From the NCBI RefSeq assembly GCF_024137025.1, contig NZ_JAMYJR010000019.1:20959-84958 (forward strand): 64,000 nucleotides of DNA, read 5' to 3'. Both the position numbers and the translations under genes were made by a program. Positions 43,693 to 51,361 of this stretch are shown in pieces; position 1 is the first letter of the stretch, and every line of letters starts with the position of its first letter. The DNA is from Paractinoplanes aksuensis. Lineage in GTDB: Bacteria > Actinomycetota > Actinomycetes > Mycobacteriales > Micromonosporaceae. The notes under the pieces were generated by a model. It made no database searches. It was not told where the DNA came from and saw only the letters and a list, made by a program, of their open reading frames with translations.

Positions 43693-44679
43693 ATGCCGCA
43701 GGACGAGTCCTGGGACGCCGACGCCTCGCGGGAGATCGCGAGGGGCGGCGGCAAGCGCCCGTCCGCCGGCTTCCGGGACGAGCCCGGCCCCGACGAGCCC
43801 GCCCCCGAGCCCGAGGAAGGCGAGGACGACGAACTCGAGGAGATCGAGGTCGTCCCCGTCCGCCGTCAGCTGTCGCTGGCCATCGCCGGCTTCGCCGGGC
43901 TGCTCGCGGTCGGCCTGGTGCTGGGCGCCGTGACCTCGGCCCCCGACTCCCGGCTGCCGTACGCGATCGTGCTCTTCGGGGTGCAGCTGCTGGCCCTGCT
44001 GGCCTGGGTGATGGCGCTCGGCCCACCGGCCGCGCTGACCACGGCCGGCGTCTGCGTGGTGGTCGCGCTGGTCGCCGACTATCTGGCCGTCACGAGCGCG
44101 CAGGCCGAGTTCCTGCCGCTGGTCTGGGTGACGCTCGGCGGCCTCGTCGTGGCCGTGGTCGGTCAGCTCTTCCGGGCCGAGGACCGCAAGCGGGTCACCG
44201 ACTCCTGGCGGACCACGCTGGTGATCGTGGCCGGCGTGGTCGCGTACGCCGTTCCGATCCTGCTGACCCGGCAGGCCGTCGGCACCCAGACGCTGACCGT
44301 CGGCGCCGTGGCCGCGGGGGTGGCGCTGCTGGTCGCGCGGGCCACCGACGCGATCTTCCCCAAGCCCCGCCTGGCCGCCCAGGTGCCCCGCGGCGCCACC
44401 GGGATCGTGCTCGGCGCGATGCTCGGCACGCTGTCAGCGGCCGCGCTGGGCAGCGTGCTGGTGCTGCCGTTCACTCCGGCCAAGGGCGCCGTCGTGGGGC
44501 TGATCGCCGTCCTCATCGCCCACCTGGTCGACCTCGCGGTCAACTTCGGGCAGGCCGACCGCCAGCTGGCCGGCGACGCGCCGACGTTCTGGGTGGCCCG
44601 GCACATGCAGGGGCCGCTCGGCGCCTTCGCGTTGCTCTCCCCCATCGCGTACGCCTTGAGCCACTGGTATCTCGGTTAG
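43693..44679 (+). CDS. Multi-pass membrane protein of unknown function
   Basis: A 328-residue protein with an acidic N-terminal tail (PAPEPEEGEDDELEEIE), then about eight hydrophobic segments from residue 62 on, with little conserved outside the helices. The GTG at 43681 would add four residues (VFPT). No ribosome site is clear for either. Its stop codon TAG is the first three bases of the palindromic element at 44677, so the 3' end of this gene may have been reshaped by an insertion. Function unknown. Confidence 0.75.
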   Translation: MPQDESWDADASREIARGGGKRPSAGFRDEPGPDEPAPEPEEGEDDELEEIEVVPVRRQLSLAIAGFAGLLAVGLVLGAVTSAPDSRLPYAIVLFGVQLLALLAWVMALGPPAALTTAGVCVVVALVADYLAVTSAQAEFLPLVWVTLGGLVVAVVGQLFRAEDRKRVTDSWRTTLVIVAGVVAYAVPILLTRQAVGTQTLTVGAVAAGVALLVARATDAIFPKPRLAAQVPRGATGIVLGAMLGTLSAAALGSVLVLPFTPAKGAVVGLIAVLIAHLVDLAVNFGQADRQLAGDAPTFWVARHMQGPLGAFALLSPIAYALSHWYLG

Positions 44680-44843
44680 GGTCCGTTTCTCAGCTGGGGT
44701 GGGAGCGAGGCGCGGTCCAGATTTCGTCTGGTGGTGGCCTGTGGAGGCCTGGCTACCGGTGTTGTAACCAGGCCTCCACAGGACGCCGCCAGGCGGAATC
44801 TGGGCCTCGCCGCAGCCCCGCCCCAGCTGAGAAACGGACCCTA
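44677..44843. mobile_element. 167-bp palindromic MITE-like element
   Basis: Two 80-base arms (44677-44756 and 44764-44843) pair around a 7-base loop: the outer 23 bp are identical inverted repeats (start TAGGGTCCGTTTCTC) and 44738-44752 pairs perfectly with its partner. By hand I count about 67 Watson-Crick pairs, 6 G-U pairs (all U on the left arm) and 7 mismatches. CGGT flanks both ends (44673-44676 and 44844-44847), as a 4-bp target duplication would. It holds no gene. Other copies are not in this window. Confidence 0.6.
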
Positions 44844-44914
44844 CGGTTTCGTAGCCGCCACAGTCGGGGCATGTACGGTTCTGGGCAGTTTCGGCTCTGG
44901 TGGGAGGACGGTCG

Positions 44915-45709
44915 GTGAGCGGCGAGGTCTACGGCACTGAGCGCCCGCGCAAGAAGCGGCGGGGACGACGCCTGCTGATCACCCTGCTCATCTTTCTGAT
45001 CCTGGTCGGCGGGGTGCTGGTCGGGCTCGACCGGTTCGCCGCCGGTTACGCCGAGCGCATGATCGGCGAGCGCGTCTCCGAGCAGATCGCCGATCAGAAC
45101 GCGACCAGCGAGAAGCCCGAGGTCTCGATCGAGGGCGTGCCGTTCCTGACCCAGGTGCTCGACGGCAACTACGAGCGCATCCGGATCCAGCTGGCGAATC
45201 TTTCCGGCCCGGCCGGCAACAACCGGACCGTCCGCGTGGCCGACCTCGACGTGAACGCCGACGACGTCAACGCGCCGCTCGACACCATCCGCAGCGGCAG
45301 CGGGCCGATCGTGGCCAAGACTGTGACCGGCACCGGCACCATCGACTACCCGCAGCTGGCCGAGCTGATCGGCCAGCCCGGCCTGAAGCTGGCCGAACGC
45401 GACGGCAAGCTCGTCGGCAACGCGCCCGTCCAGGCCCTCGGCCAGACCTTCGACGTCTCGGGCACGGCCGCGGTCACGGTGAAGGAGGGCGTCGTGCAGG
45501 TCCGCTTCTCCGACGTGACCGCCGAGAACCTGCCCAACGTGCCGATCATCCGCAACCTCATCAACAGCTACGTGCAGAAACTGTCGGTCGACCTGCGCGT
45601 TCCGGAGCTTCCGCTCAAGCTGGCCGTGCAGAAGGTCGAGCCCACTCCCGAGGGTCTGCGCTTCACCGCCGGGGCCAACGACGTGTCACTGAACGCCGCC
45701 GGTGTGTGA
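44915..45709 (+). CDS. DUF2993 (LmeA-like) lipid-binding protein
   Basis: A 264-residue protein with one N-terminal membrane anchor (about residues 18-38, after a basic KKRRGRR run) and a DUF2993 domain, as in mycobacterial LmeA, which supports lipomannan assembly. Marks: EVSIEGVPFLTQVLDGNYERI, VRVADLDVNADDVNAPL and a long beta-rich C-terminus. GTG at 44915 with GGGAGG 8 bases upstream. Probably faces the cell wall side; its lipid ligand is not known here. A copy of the dispersed repeat begins 2 bases past the stop. Confidence 0.85.
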   Translation: MSGEVYGTERPRKKRRGRRLLITLLIFLILVGGVLVGLDRFAAGYAERMIGERVSEQIADQNATSEKPEVSIEGVPFLTQVLDGNYERIRIQLANLSGPAGNNRTVRVADLDVNADDVNAPLDTIRSGSGPIVAKTVTGTGTIDYPQLAELIGQPGLKLAERDGKLVGNAPVQALGQTFDVSGTAAVTVKEGVVQVRFSDVTAENLPNVPIIRNLINSYVQKLSVDLRVPELPLKLAVQKVEPTPEGLRFTAGANDVSLNAAGV

Positions 45710-45710
45710 C

Positions 45711-45757
45711 CCCCCATCCAACCACCCCGCCGCCGCCCTTTGACCTGACTGAAGACT
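45711..45757 (+). repeat. Dispersed C-rich repeat, copy D
   Basis: Starts 2 bases after the stop of the DUF2993 gene: CCCATCCAACCACCCC, GCCGCCGCCC, TTTGACCTGACTGAAGAC. All blocks are present except a CCCAA at the end of the middle part. Confidence 0.65.
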
Positions 45758-45810
45758 CGTCCCATGTCCCAGTTCGTGGTCGGCTCTGTTATCAGCACGT
45801 GAACCGCTGG

Positions 45811-45816
45811 TAGGGT
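45811..45816 (+). promoter_or_regulatory. -10 box of a leaderless transcript
   Basis: TAGGGT lies 8 bases ahead of the ATG at 45825, the spacing of a leaderless actinobacterial transcript. A weak -35 (GTTATC) can be placed 16-20 bases upstream. The sequence TAGGGTCCGTTCTCA is like the end of the element at 44677 but is here better explained as a promoter. Confidence 0.5.
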
Positions 45817-45824
45817 CCGTTCTC

Positions 45825-45902
45825 ATGAGCCTGTTGCTCACCAAGAGGCGCGCGGTCGACCTGTGCCGCGTGGCCGCCTGCCTGTGTCGCCCCGTCTTCT
45901 GA
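45825..45902 (+). CDS. Cys-rich actinobacterial leader peptide
   Basis: A 25-residue ORF: M-S-L-L-L-T-K-R-R, then AVDLCRVAACLCRPVF, with three Cys codons in the last third and a TGA stop. This Cys-containing pattern ahead of sulfur genes is the known leader-peptide type of cysteine-responsive attenuation in actinobacteria. Translation probably begins on a leaderless mRNA. The stop lies at a hairpin (45890-45907), and the sulfurtransferase gene starts 171 bases later. Cysteine starvation would stall ribosomes and alter the downstream structure. Confidence 0.8.
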   Translation: MSLLLTKRRAVDLCRVAACLCRPVF

Positions 45903-45956
45903 CGGGGCCACCTGTGCTGAGCACTTTCTAGCTCACCCCGCCGGCAACGCTGCCGG
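45890..45956 (+). promoter_or_regulatory. Hairpins of the leader region (attenuator)
   Basis: CCCCGTC-ttct-GACGGGG at 45890-45907 spans the leader stop. GTGCTGAGCAC (around 45914-45924) forms a small stem, and CCGGCA-acgc-TGCCGG (45941-45956) a third. Alternative folding under ribosome stalling at Cys codons is the likely control; the final terminator could not be assigned. Confidence 0.5.
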
Positions 45957-46073
45957 GTCCGTGGTTCCGTCGCACGACAGCCCGAGATCTTCTCCACTGG
46001 GTCCCGCGCGCGGTGCGACACCACCCCGTGCGCTGACTCACCCCCATCTCTCACCTGACAAGGGAGTGAACTG

Positions 46074-46922
46074 ATGAGTCGCGACACCGCACTCGTTTCG
46101 GCCGACTGGGCCGAGCAGAACCTCGACACCCCGGGCCTGGTCTTCGTCGAGGTCGACGAGGACACCACCGCCTACGACGGCGGGCACATCCCCGGCGCGA
46201 TCAAGATCGACTGGAAGAAGGACCTGCAGGACCCGGTCCGGCGCGACTTCGTCAACCAGGAGCAGTTCGGCGCGCTGCTGTCCGAGCGCGGCATCTCCAA
46301 CGACGACACCGTGATCCTCTACGGCGGTAACAACAACTGGTTCGCGGCGTACGCCTACTGGTACTTCAAGCTGTACGGCCACGAGCAGGTCCGTCTGCTC
46401 GACGGCGGCCGCAAGAAGTGGGAACTCGACGCCCGCCCGTACACCAAGGACGTGCCGGTCCGCGCCGGCACCACGTACACGGCCAAGGCGCCCGACCTGT
46501 CGATCCGCGCCTTCCGCGACGAGGTCGTCGAGGCCATCGGCGTGAAGAACCTGGTCGACGTGCGCAGCCCCGACGAGTTCGCCGGCCGGCTGCTGGCCCC
46601 GGCCCACCTGCCCCAGGAGCAGTCGCAGCGCGGCGGGCACATCCCGACCGCGATCAGCGTGCCGTGGAGCAAGGCGGCCAACGAGGACGGCACCTTCAAG
46701 TCCGACGACGAGCTCGCCAAGATCTACGGTGAGGCCGGCCTCGACGGCAGCAAGGACACCATCGCGTACTGCCGGATCGGCGAGCGGTCCTCGCACAGCT
46801 GGTTCGTGCTGCAGGAACTGCTCGGCCACGAGAACGTCAAGAACTACGACGGTTCGTGGACCGAGTACGGCTCGCTCATCGGCGTCCCGATCGCCCTCGG
46901 CGACGAACCCGGAAAGGCGTGA
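46074..46922 (+). CDS. Thiosulfate sulfurtransferase (CysA/SseA type)
   Basis: A 282-residue tandem-rhodanese protein. The N-terminal domain is inactive-like, and the C-terminal domain has the active loop CRIGERSSHSWF (catalytic Cys in the CRIGERS motif). Transfers sulfane sulfur from thiosulfate to acceptors such as cyanide or thiols. GGGAG lies 8 bases ahead of the ATG. It is controlled by the upstream Cys-rich leader. SseC follows after 2 bases. Confidence 0.92.
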   Translation: MSRDTALVSADWAEQNLDTPGLVFVEVDEDTTAYDGGHIPGAIKIDWKKDLQDPVRRDFVNQEQFGALLSERGISNDDTVILYGGNNNWFAAYAYWYFKLYGHEQVRLLDGGRKKWELDARPYTKDVPVRAGTTYTAKAPDLSIRAFRDEVVEAIGVKNLVDVRSPDEFAGRLLAPAHLPQEQSQRGGHIPTAISVPWSKAANEDGTFKSDDELAKIYGEAGLDGSKDTIAYCRIGERSSHSWFVLQELLGHENVKNYDGSWTEYGSLIGVPIALGDEPGKA

Positions 46923-46924
46923 CA

Positions 46925-47254
46925 ATGACTTCTCCGAATGTCGCGGCCGGCTGCGCCGCCCCCGACCAGTCGGCCCCGATGCCGGCCAGTGTCGACATCC
47001 ACCGCGAGACCGTCCTGACCGGCATCGTGCAGACCGCCGAGGGTGAGGCCGTCGGCGGCGCGTACGTGCGGCTGCTCGACTCGACCGGCGAGTTCACGGC
47101 CGAGGTCGTCTCGTCGCCCGAGGGCGTGTTCCGCTTCTTCGCGGCGCCCGGCTCGTGGACGCTGCGCGCCCTCAGCCGCAGCGGCAACGGCGAGGTCGTC
47201 GTGGACGCCACGGTCGGCGTCAACGAGGTCGGACTGAGCGTCAGCCCCGCCTAG
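46925..47254 (+). CDS. SseC-like DUF1416 protein
   Basis: A 109-residue protein of the DUF1416 family, known from actinobacterial cysA-sseC pairs. It forms a carboxypeptidase-regulatory-like beta sandwich: VLTGIVQTAEGEAVGGAYVRLL, then SWTLRALSRSGNGEV, ending VGLSVSPA. It starts 2 bases after the sulfurtransferase stop, so both are one unit. Role in sulfur transfer unproven. Confidence 0.88.
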   Translation: MTSPNVAAGCAAPDQSAPMPASVDIHRETVLTGIVQTAEGEAVGGAYVRLLDSTGEFTAEVVSSPEGVFRFFAAPGSWTLRALSRSGNGEVVVDATVGVNEVGLSVSPA

Positions 47255-47264
47255 TTCTCCGGCA

Positions 47265-48518
47265 TCAAGTGCCGCCGCCTGCCACTACCACGGCAGTCGG
47301 CGGCACTTCTGGTCTGCGGCGGGTCAGACGGCGTACGCCCGTATTGAGCACGGCGATCAGCGGGACCGCGATCAGCGCGCCGATGATGCCGGCCAGCACC
47401 ACCCCCGACGCGATCCCGACGATCACGGCCAGCGGGTGGATCGCCACGGCCCGTCCCATGATCAGGGGTTGCAGGATGTGCCCCTCGACCTGCTGGACCA
47501 GGATCACCGCGCCCAGCACGATCAGCGCGATCACCCAGCCCTGGTCGACCAGGGCCACCAGCACGGCCACCGCGCCCGAGATGCTCGCGCCGACGATCGG
47601 GATGAACGCGCCCAGGAACACCAGCGCGGCCAGCGGGAACGGGAACGGGATGTCCAGCACGACCAGGGCGATGCCGATGCCGACGGCGTCGATGAAAGCG
47701 ACCAGCACGGTGGCCCGGACGTAGGCGCCCAGCGTGGCCCACGAGGCGTCGCCCGCGTCGGCCAGTGACCAGCGCGCGTTCACCGGGAACAGCCGGACGA
47801 CGAAACGGAAGATCTTGCGGCCGTCCCGCAGGAAGAAGAACGTCGAGAACAGCACCAGGATCGCCCCGGTCAGCACCTCGAAGACGGTCGCCGCGGTGGC
47901 GATGCCGGTCGAGGTCAGCGACGCGGTGTTCAGGTTGATCCAGTTCTGCGCGTTGTCGATGGCCTGGTTGACCTGGTCGTCCGACAGGTGCAGGGGCCCG
48001 GTCTTGGCCCACTCCTGAATCGTCCGGATGCCCGCGGTGGCCCCCTCGGTCAGCTGGGGCAGACCGTTGACGAACTGGGTGATGACCAGCGTGAGGGTGC
48101 CCGCGACGGCGGCCAGACCGCAGATCAGCACCAGGAACGTGGCCAGCGAGGCCGGCAGGCGCAACCGGCGGAGCCAGCCCACCGCGGGCGCCAGCAGCGC
48201 CGACAGCAGCAACGAGACGGCCAGCGGGATCACGACCACGCTGATGATGCCGACGAACCGCAGCAGCGCCCAGCCGACCAGGCCGACCACGATCAGCCGC
48301 CAGCCCCAGGCCGCGGCGATGCGCAACGAGTGCGGCACCTCGGCGTCGTCGCGGCTGCTGGTCGAATGATGGGCGTCGGCCGGCTCGGGCGGCGGCGGGG
48401 CGAACTCGACCTCGGGCTCCGCTTCGGGGCGCGAATCCTCCCGAGCCAGACGAACCGAGTCCCGCCCCGCTTCGTAGGCCCGCTTGACGTTGTCCCGGAC
48501 TCGCTGCAACCGGCTCAC
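47265..48518 (-). CDS. AI-2E family (PerM/UPF0118) membrane transporter
   Basis: A 417-residue protein of the AI-2E exporter/PerM family with a basic/charged N-terminal 70 residues, then about eight helices: VGLVGWALLRFVGIISVVVIPLAVS, a long extracytoplasmic stretch, and the diagnostic C-terminal run QQVEGHILQPLIMGRAVAIHPLAV. Transport of autoinducer-2 is not shown for this actinobacterial group; many members probably act as general permeases or Na+/H+ antiporters. It is convergent with sseC, 10 bases apart. Confidence 0.88.
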   Translation of the reverse strand: MSRLQRVRDNVKRAYEAGRDSVRLAREDSRPEAEPEVEFAPPPPEPADAHHSTSSRDDAEVPHSLRIAAAWGWRLIVVGLVGWALLRFVGIISVVVIPLAVSLLLSALLAPAVGWLRRLRLPASLATFLVLICGLAAVAGTLTLVITQFVNGLPQLTEGATAGIRTIQEWAKTGPLHLSDDQVNQAIDNAQNWINLNTASLTSTGIATAATVFEVLTGAILVLFSTFFFLRDGRKIFRFVVRLFPVNARWSLADAGDASWATLGAYVRATVLVAFIDAVGIGIALVVLDIPFPFPLAALVFLGAFIPIVGASISGAVAVLVALVDQGWVIALIVLGAVILVQQVEGHILQPLIMGRAVAIHPLAVIVGIASGVVLAGIIGALIAVPLIAVLNTGVRRLTRRRPEVPPTAVVVAGGGT

Positions 48519-48587
48519 CGATACAACCTAGTCTCCGGACGCTCCCGCAGGGTGGCCGCCACGGCGGGCGGCGTACCGTCAGCAGTC

Positions 48588-48926
48588 GTGAGCACCGACA
48601 CCCGCACCGAGAGCGGACTGCCGATCCGCATGCTGCACGACCGCGTGCTCGTCCGCCAGGACGGCGGCGAGGGCGAGCGCCGCTCGACCGCCGGCATCGT
48701 GATCCCGGCCACGGCGTCGATGGGCCGGCGGCTCTCCTGGGCCACCGCGGTCGGCGTCGGGCCCAACGTCCGCTCGATCGTCGTGGGCGACCGGGTGCTC
48801 TTCGACCCCGACGACCGCTCCGAGGTCGAACTGCACGGCCGCGAATACGTGCTGCTTCGCGAGCGTGACGTGCACGCCGTGGCCGCCGTCCGGGTCGAGA
48901 CCGACGGCACCGGCCTCTACCTCTGA
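48588..48926 (+). CDS. Stand-alone GroES-like (Cpn10-fold) protein
   Basis: A 112-residue protein with the Cpn10 fold: IRMLHDRVLVRQDGGEGERRSTAGIVIPATA (matching the GroES N-terminal and mobile-loop region), VGVGPNVRSIVVGDRVLFDPDD and EYVLLRERDVHAV. It is not next to groEL in this window (61 kb). Its start is GTG. It may be an extra GroES for a specialised role; the mobile loop STAGIVIPAT keeps the pattern needed to bind GroEL. Confidence 0.85.
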   Translation: MSTDTRTESGLPIRMLHDRVLVRQDGGEGERRSTAGIVIPATASMGRRLSWATAVGVGPNVRSIVVGDRVLFDPDDRSEVELHGREYVLLRERDVHAVAAVRVETDGTGLYL

Positions 48927-48932
48927 CCCCTT

Positions 48933-49016
48933 CTTGATCGGCCGGCGGGCAGCCTTGATCGGCCGGCGGGCGACCTTGATCGGCCGGCGGGCGACCTTGA
49001 TCGGCCGGCAGGCGAC
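48933..49016. repeat. 21-bp tandem repeat, four units
   Basis: CTTGATCGGCCGGCGGGCGAC repeated at 48933, 48954, 48975 and 48996, with 1-2 changes in the first and last units. Starts 6 bases after the GroES-like stop and ends 41 bases before PrsW. Each unit has a CGGCCG palindrome. It is too short and regular for CRISPR. Confidence 0.8.
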
Positions 49017-49057
49017 TCGGGGCGGCTTGTCGCCTATCGGGTGACTACGCTGGCCAC

Positions 49058-51310
49058 ATGGCCGACGTCTCGCCCGACCAGTCAGCTCCTCCACCCGCCG
49101 CCACCGAGGCCGAGCCGACTGCTGCCGTCGCCACGGACGTCATGCCGGGCACCGGGCTGGCCGTGGCCGGCCGCCGCACCGGCTGGCGGCGCTGGCTGCC
49201 GATCGCCGGCGTCGTCTCGTTCCTGCTGGCCGGCGCCATCGGCATGCTGCTGTTCCTGGGCGTCAACATCGGCCCGACCGGCCTCGCCATCGGCCTGACG
49301 GCGGCCGTGCTGCCGGTCCCGCTGCTGGTCGCCGCGTTCCTGTGGCTCGACCGCTACGAGCCCGAACCCATCCGCTACCTGGCCTTCTGCTTCGCCTGGG
49401 GCGCCGCCATCGCGACCGCGGTGGCGCTGGGGGTCAACACCGGCTCGGCCATCCTCTTCGACAACATCGGCCTGCCCGACGCCCTGGTCGCGGTGCTCGT
49501 GGCGCCCTTCATCGAAGAGCTGATGAAGGCGGCCGGCCCGTTCCTGATCTTCTGGCGGCGCCGGGCCGAGTGGTCCGGCATCACCGACGGCATCGTCTAT
49601 CTGGGCATGTCGGCGCTCGGCTTCGCCATGGTCGAGAACGTGCTCTACCTGGGCCAGCACGGCTACGCGGCCGGCGTCGAGCAGTACGGCCCGGCCACCG
49701 GCCTGCAGAACCTGTTCGCGATCTTCATCGTGCGCATCCTGTTCACCGGCTTCGCCCACCCGCTGTTCTCGGCCATGACCGGCATCGGCCTGGGCATCGC
49801 GGCCCGCTCCGGCGACCGCCGGGTGCGCTGGCTGGCCCCCATCGCCGGCCTGCTGCTCGCGATGATCCTGCACGGCACGTTCAACCTGCTGCCGACGCTC
49901 TCGGTCAGCCTGTCCCAACCCTTCATCATGTTGTACGGCTATCTGGGCTTCATGGTGCCGTTCTTCTTCGCGGTCGTCGGCTTCGCGATCGCGCTGCGCG
50001 CCTGGGAGGGCCGGCTCACCGAGCGGGTGCTGCCGTACTACGTGTCGGCGGGCTGGTTCTCGCCGCCCGAGGTGGCGGCGCTGGGCAGCCTGGGCCGGCG
50101 CTACTCGGCCCGGCAGTGGGCCCGGCGGGTCTCGGGTGAGGCCGGCCAGAAGGCGATGAAGAGCTTCCAGTTCGCGTCGACACAGCTGGCCCTGCTCCGG
50201 GACGGGATGAACCGGGGGCTCGACCGCAAGCCGCAAGACTTGCAGCGGGCGGCGGTCGAGGAGCAGCGGTTGCTGGCCGACATCGTCGAGTACCGGGCGG
50301 TCTTCACGGCCAAGGACCCGCAGGCGCCGCAGGCGTTCTGGGACGGGCACAACTACCAGATCAACTTCCCCGACGGCGTGACCCGCACGGTGCCGCCGCC
50401 CGCCGAGCCGGTGGTGCCGGTGCCGATCCGGTTCGCCCAGCCCGCGTACGCACAGGGCGGTTATCCAGCCCTGCCGTACGGCGCCCCGGCTGGCGGCGCA
50501 TACGGCGCTCACCCGACCAGTGGCGCCTATGGGGGGCCGCCGCCGGGGTATGCGCCTTGGCCGCAGCAGGCACCCCAGCCCGGGTACGGCTCCTACCCCG
50601 GCTACAGCGGCCAGCCCGGGTACGGCACTCAGCCCGGGTACGGCACTCAGCCTGGCTACGGCACTCAGCCGGGCCACGGCGGGCAACCTGGGTATGGCAC
50701 TCAGCCTGGGTATGGCGCTCAGCCCGGTTATGGCCAGCCCGGTTATGGCGGCCAGCCTGGGTACGGGAGCCAGCCTGGGTACGGCACTCAGCCTGGGTAC
50801 GGCACTCAGCCTGGGTACGGCACTCAGCCTGGGTACGGCGGGCAACCTGGGTATGGTTCCCAGCCGCCCTATGCTGCCCAGCCGGGGTATGGCGGGCAGC
50901 CTTCCTATGCACCACAGCCTGGGTACAACTCGCCGCCTCCCCAGTCCGGGAACGGCAGTCAGCCGGGCAATGCCACCCAGCCGGATCAGAATCCTCGGGA
51001 CGTCCAGCCCTCGGACAGCACCCAGCCCGGGTACGCCGCGCTGCCCGACCCCGGCTCCCAGCCGACCACCGGCGCCCAGCCCGGCTATGGCGCTCAGCCT
51101 GGCTATGGCGCTCAGCCCGGCTATGGCGCTCAGCCCGGCTATGGCGCTCAGCCCGGCTATGGCGCTCAGCCTGGCTACAGCTATCCGACCGACCACACCC
51201 AGGCCCCCACGACCGGCGGCTACCCAACGCCCCCGCCGTTCGCGCCGCCGCCCTCCGAGGTCGCACCGGCCCCGGATGTGGAGAACCGGCCGGCTGACCC
51301 TCCCCAGTAG
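49058..51310 (+). CDS. PrsW-family intramembrane protease with QPGYG repeat tail
   Basis: A 750-residue protein. Residues about 45-310 hold eight or so membrane helices of PrsW/RCE1-like proteases with the catalytic EELMKAAGPF (Glu-Glu), SALGFAMVENVLYL (Glu-Asn) and HPLFSAMTGIG (His) motifs; PrsW-type proteases cleave anti-sigma factors in Bacillus. Residues 315-450 are a charged cytoplasmic domain. The remaining 290 residues are low-complexity, mostly repeats of QPGYG plus one residue. Tail repeats could drive self-association or binding; no known function. Start is ATG at 49058. Confidence 0.85.
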   Translation: MADVSPDQSAPPPAATEAEPTAAVATDVMPGTGLAVAGRRTGWRRWLPIAGVVSFLLAGAIGMLLFLGVNIGPTGLAIGLTAAVLPVPLLVAAFLWLDRYEPEPIRYLAFCFAWGAAIATAVALGVNTGSAILFDNIGLPDALVAVLVAPFIEELMKAAGPFLIFWRRRAEWSGITDGIVYLGMSALGFAMVENVLYLGQHGYAAGVEQYGPATGLQNLFAIFIVRILFTGFAHPLFSAMTGIGLGIAARSGDRRVRWLAPIAGLLLAMILHGTFNLLPTLSVSLSQPFIMLYGYLGFMVPFFFAVVGFAIALRAWEGRLTERVLPYYVSAGWFSPPEVAALGSLGRRYSARQWARRVSGEAGQKAMKSFQFASTQLALLRDGMNRGLDRKPQDLQRAAVEEQRLLADIVEYRAVFTAKDPQAPQAFWDGHNYQINFPDGVTRTVPPPAEPVVPVPIRFAQPAYAQGGYPALPYGAPAGGAYGAHPTSGAYGGPPPGYAPWPQQAPQPGYGSYPGYSGQPGYGTQPGYGTQPGYGTQPGHGGQPGYGTQPGYGAQPGYGQPGYGGQPGYGSQPGYGTQPGYGTQPGYGTQPGYGGQPGYGSQPPYAAQPGYGGQPSYAPQPGYNSPPPQSGNGSQPGNATQPDQNPRDVQPSDSTQPGYAALPDPGSQPTTGAQPGYGAQPGYGAQPGYGAQPGYGAQPGYGAQPGYSYPTDHTQAPTTGGYPTPPPFAPPPSEVAPAPDVENRPADPPQ
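50576..51177 (+). repeat. 18-bp coding repeats (QPGYGx) in the PrsW-like gene
   Basis: About 20 copies of QPGYG, with T, A, G or S as sixth residue, run in two blocks (50576-50920 and 51079-51177) separated by a Ser/Pro/Gln-rich stretch. The DNA units of 18 bp are alike enough (CAGCCYGGGTAYGGC) for slippage to change their number. Confidence 0.85.
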
Positions 51311-51361
51311 TAGCCCACTTCGCGGCCCGGGACGGGTGGCCGTGTCGGCGTGGCCGTTGGG

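Noticed and set aside
41629..44679. 1016-residue plus-strand frame spanning the pstS upstream region, mshD and glnR
   Set aside because: Only the last third (from 43693) is a plausible protein; the rest is antisense to well-identified genes.
45811..45825. Second copy of the terminal repeat of the element at 44677
   Set aside because: Only TAGGGTCCGT and TCTCA match, there is no partner arm, and the sequence is explained by the -10 of a leaderless promoter.
48933..49016. CRISPR-like array
   Set aside because: Units are directly adjacent without spacers and only four copies exist; no cas genes.
50576..51177. CRISPR-like or satellite repeat
   Set aside because: The repeats stay in frame and code for QPGYG units of one protein.
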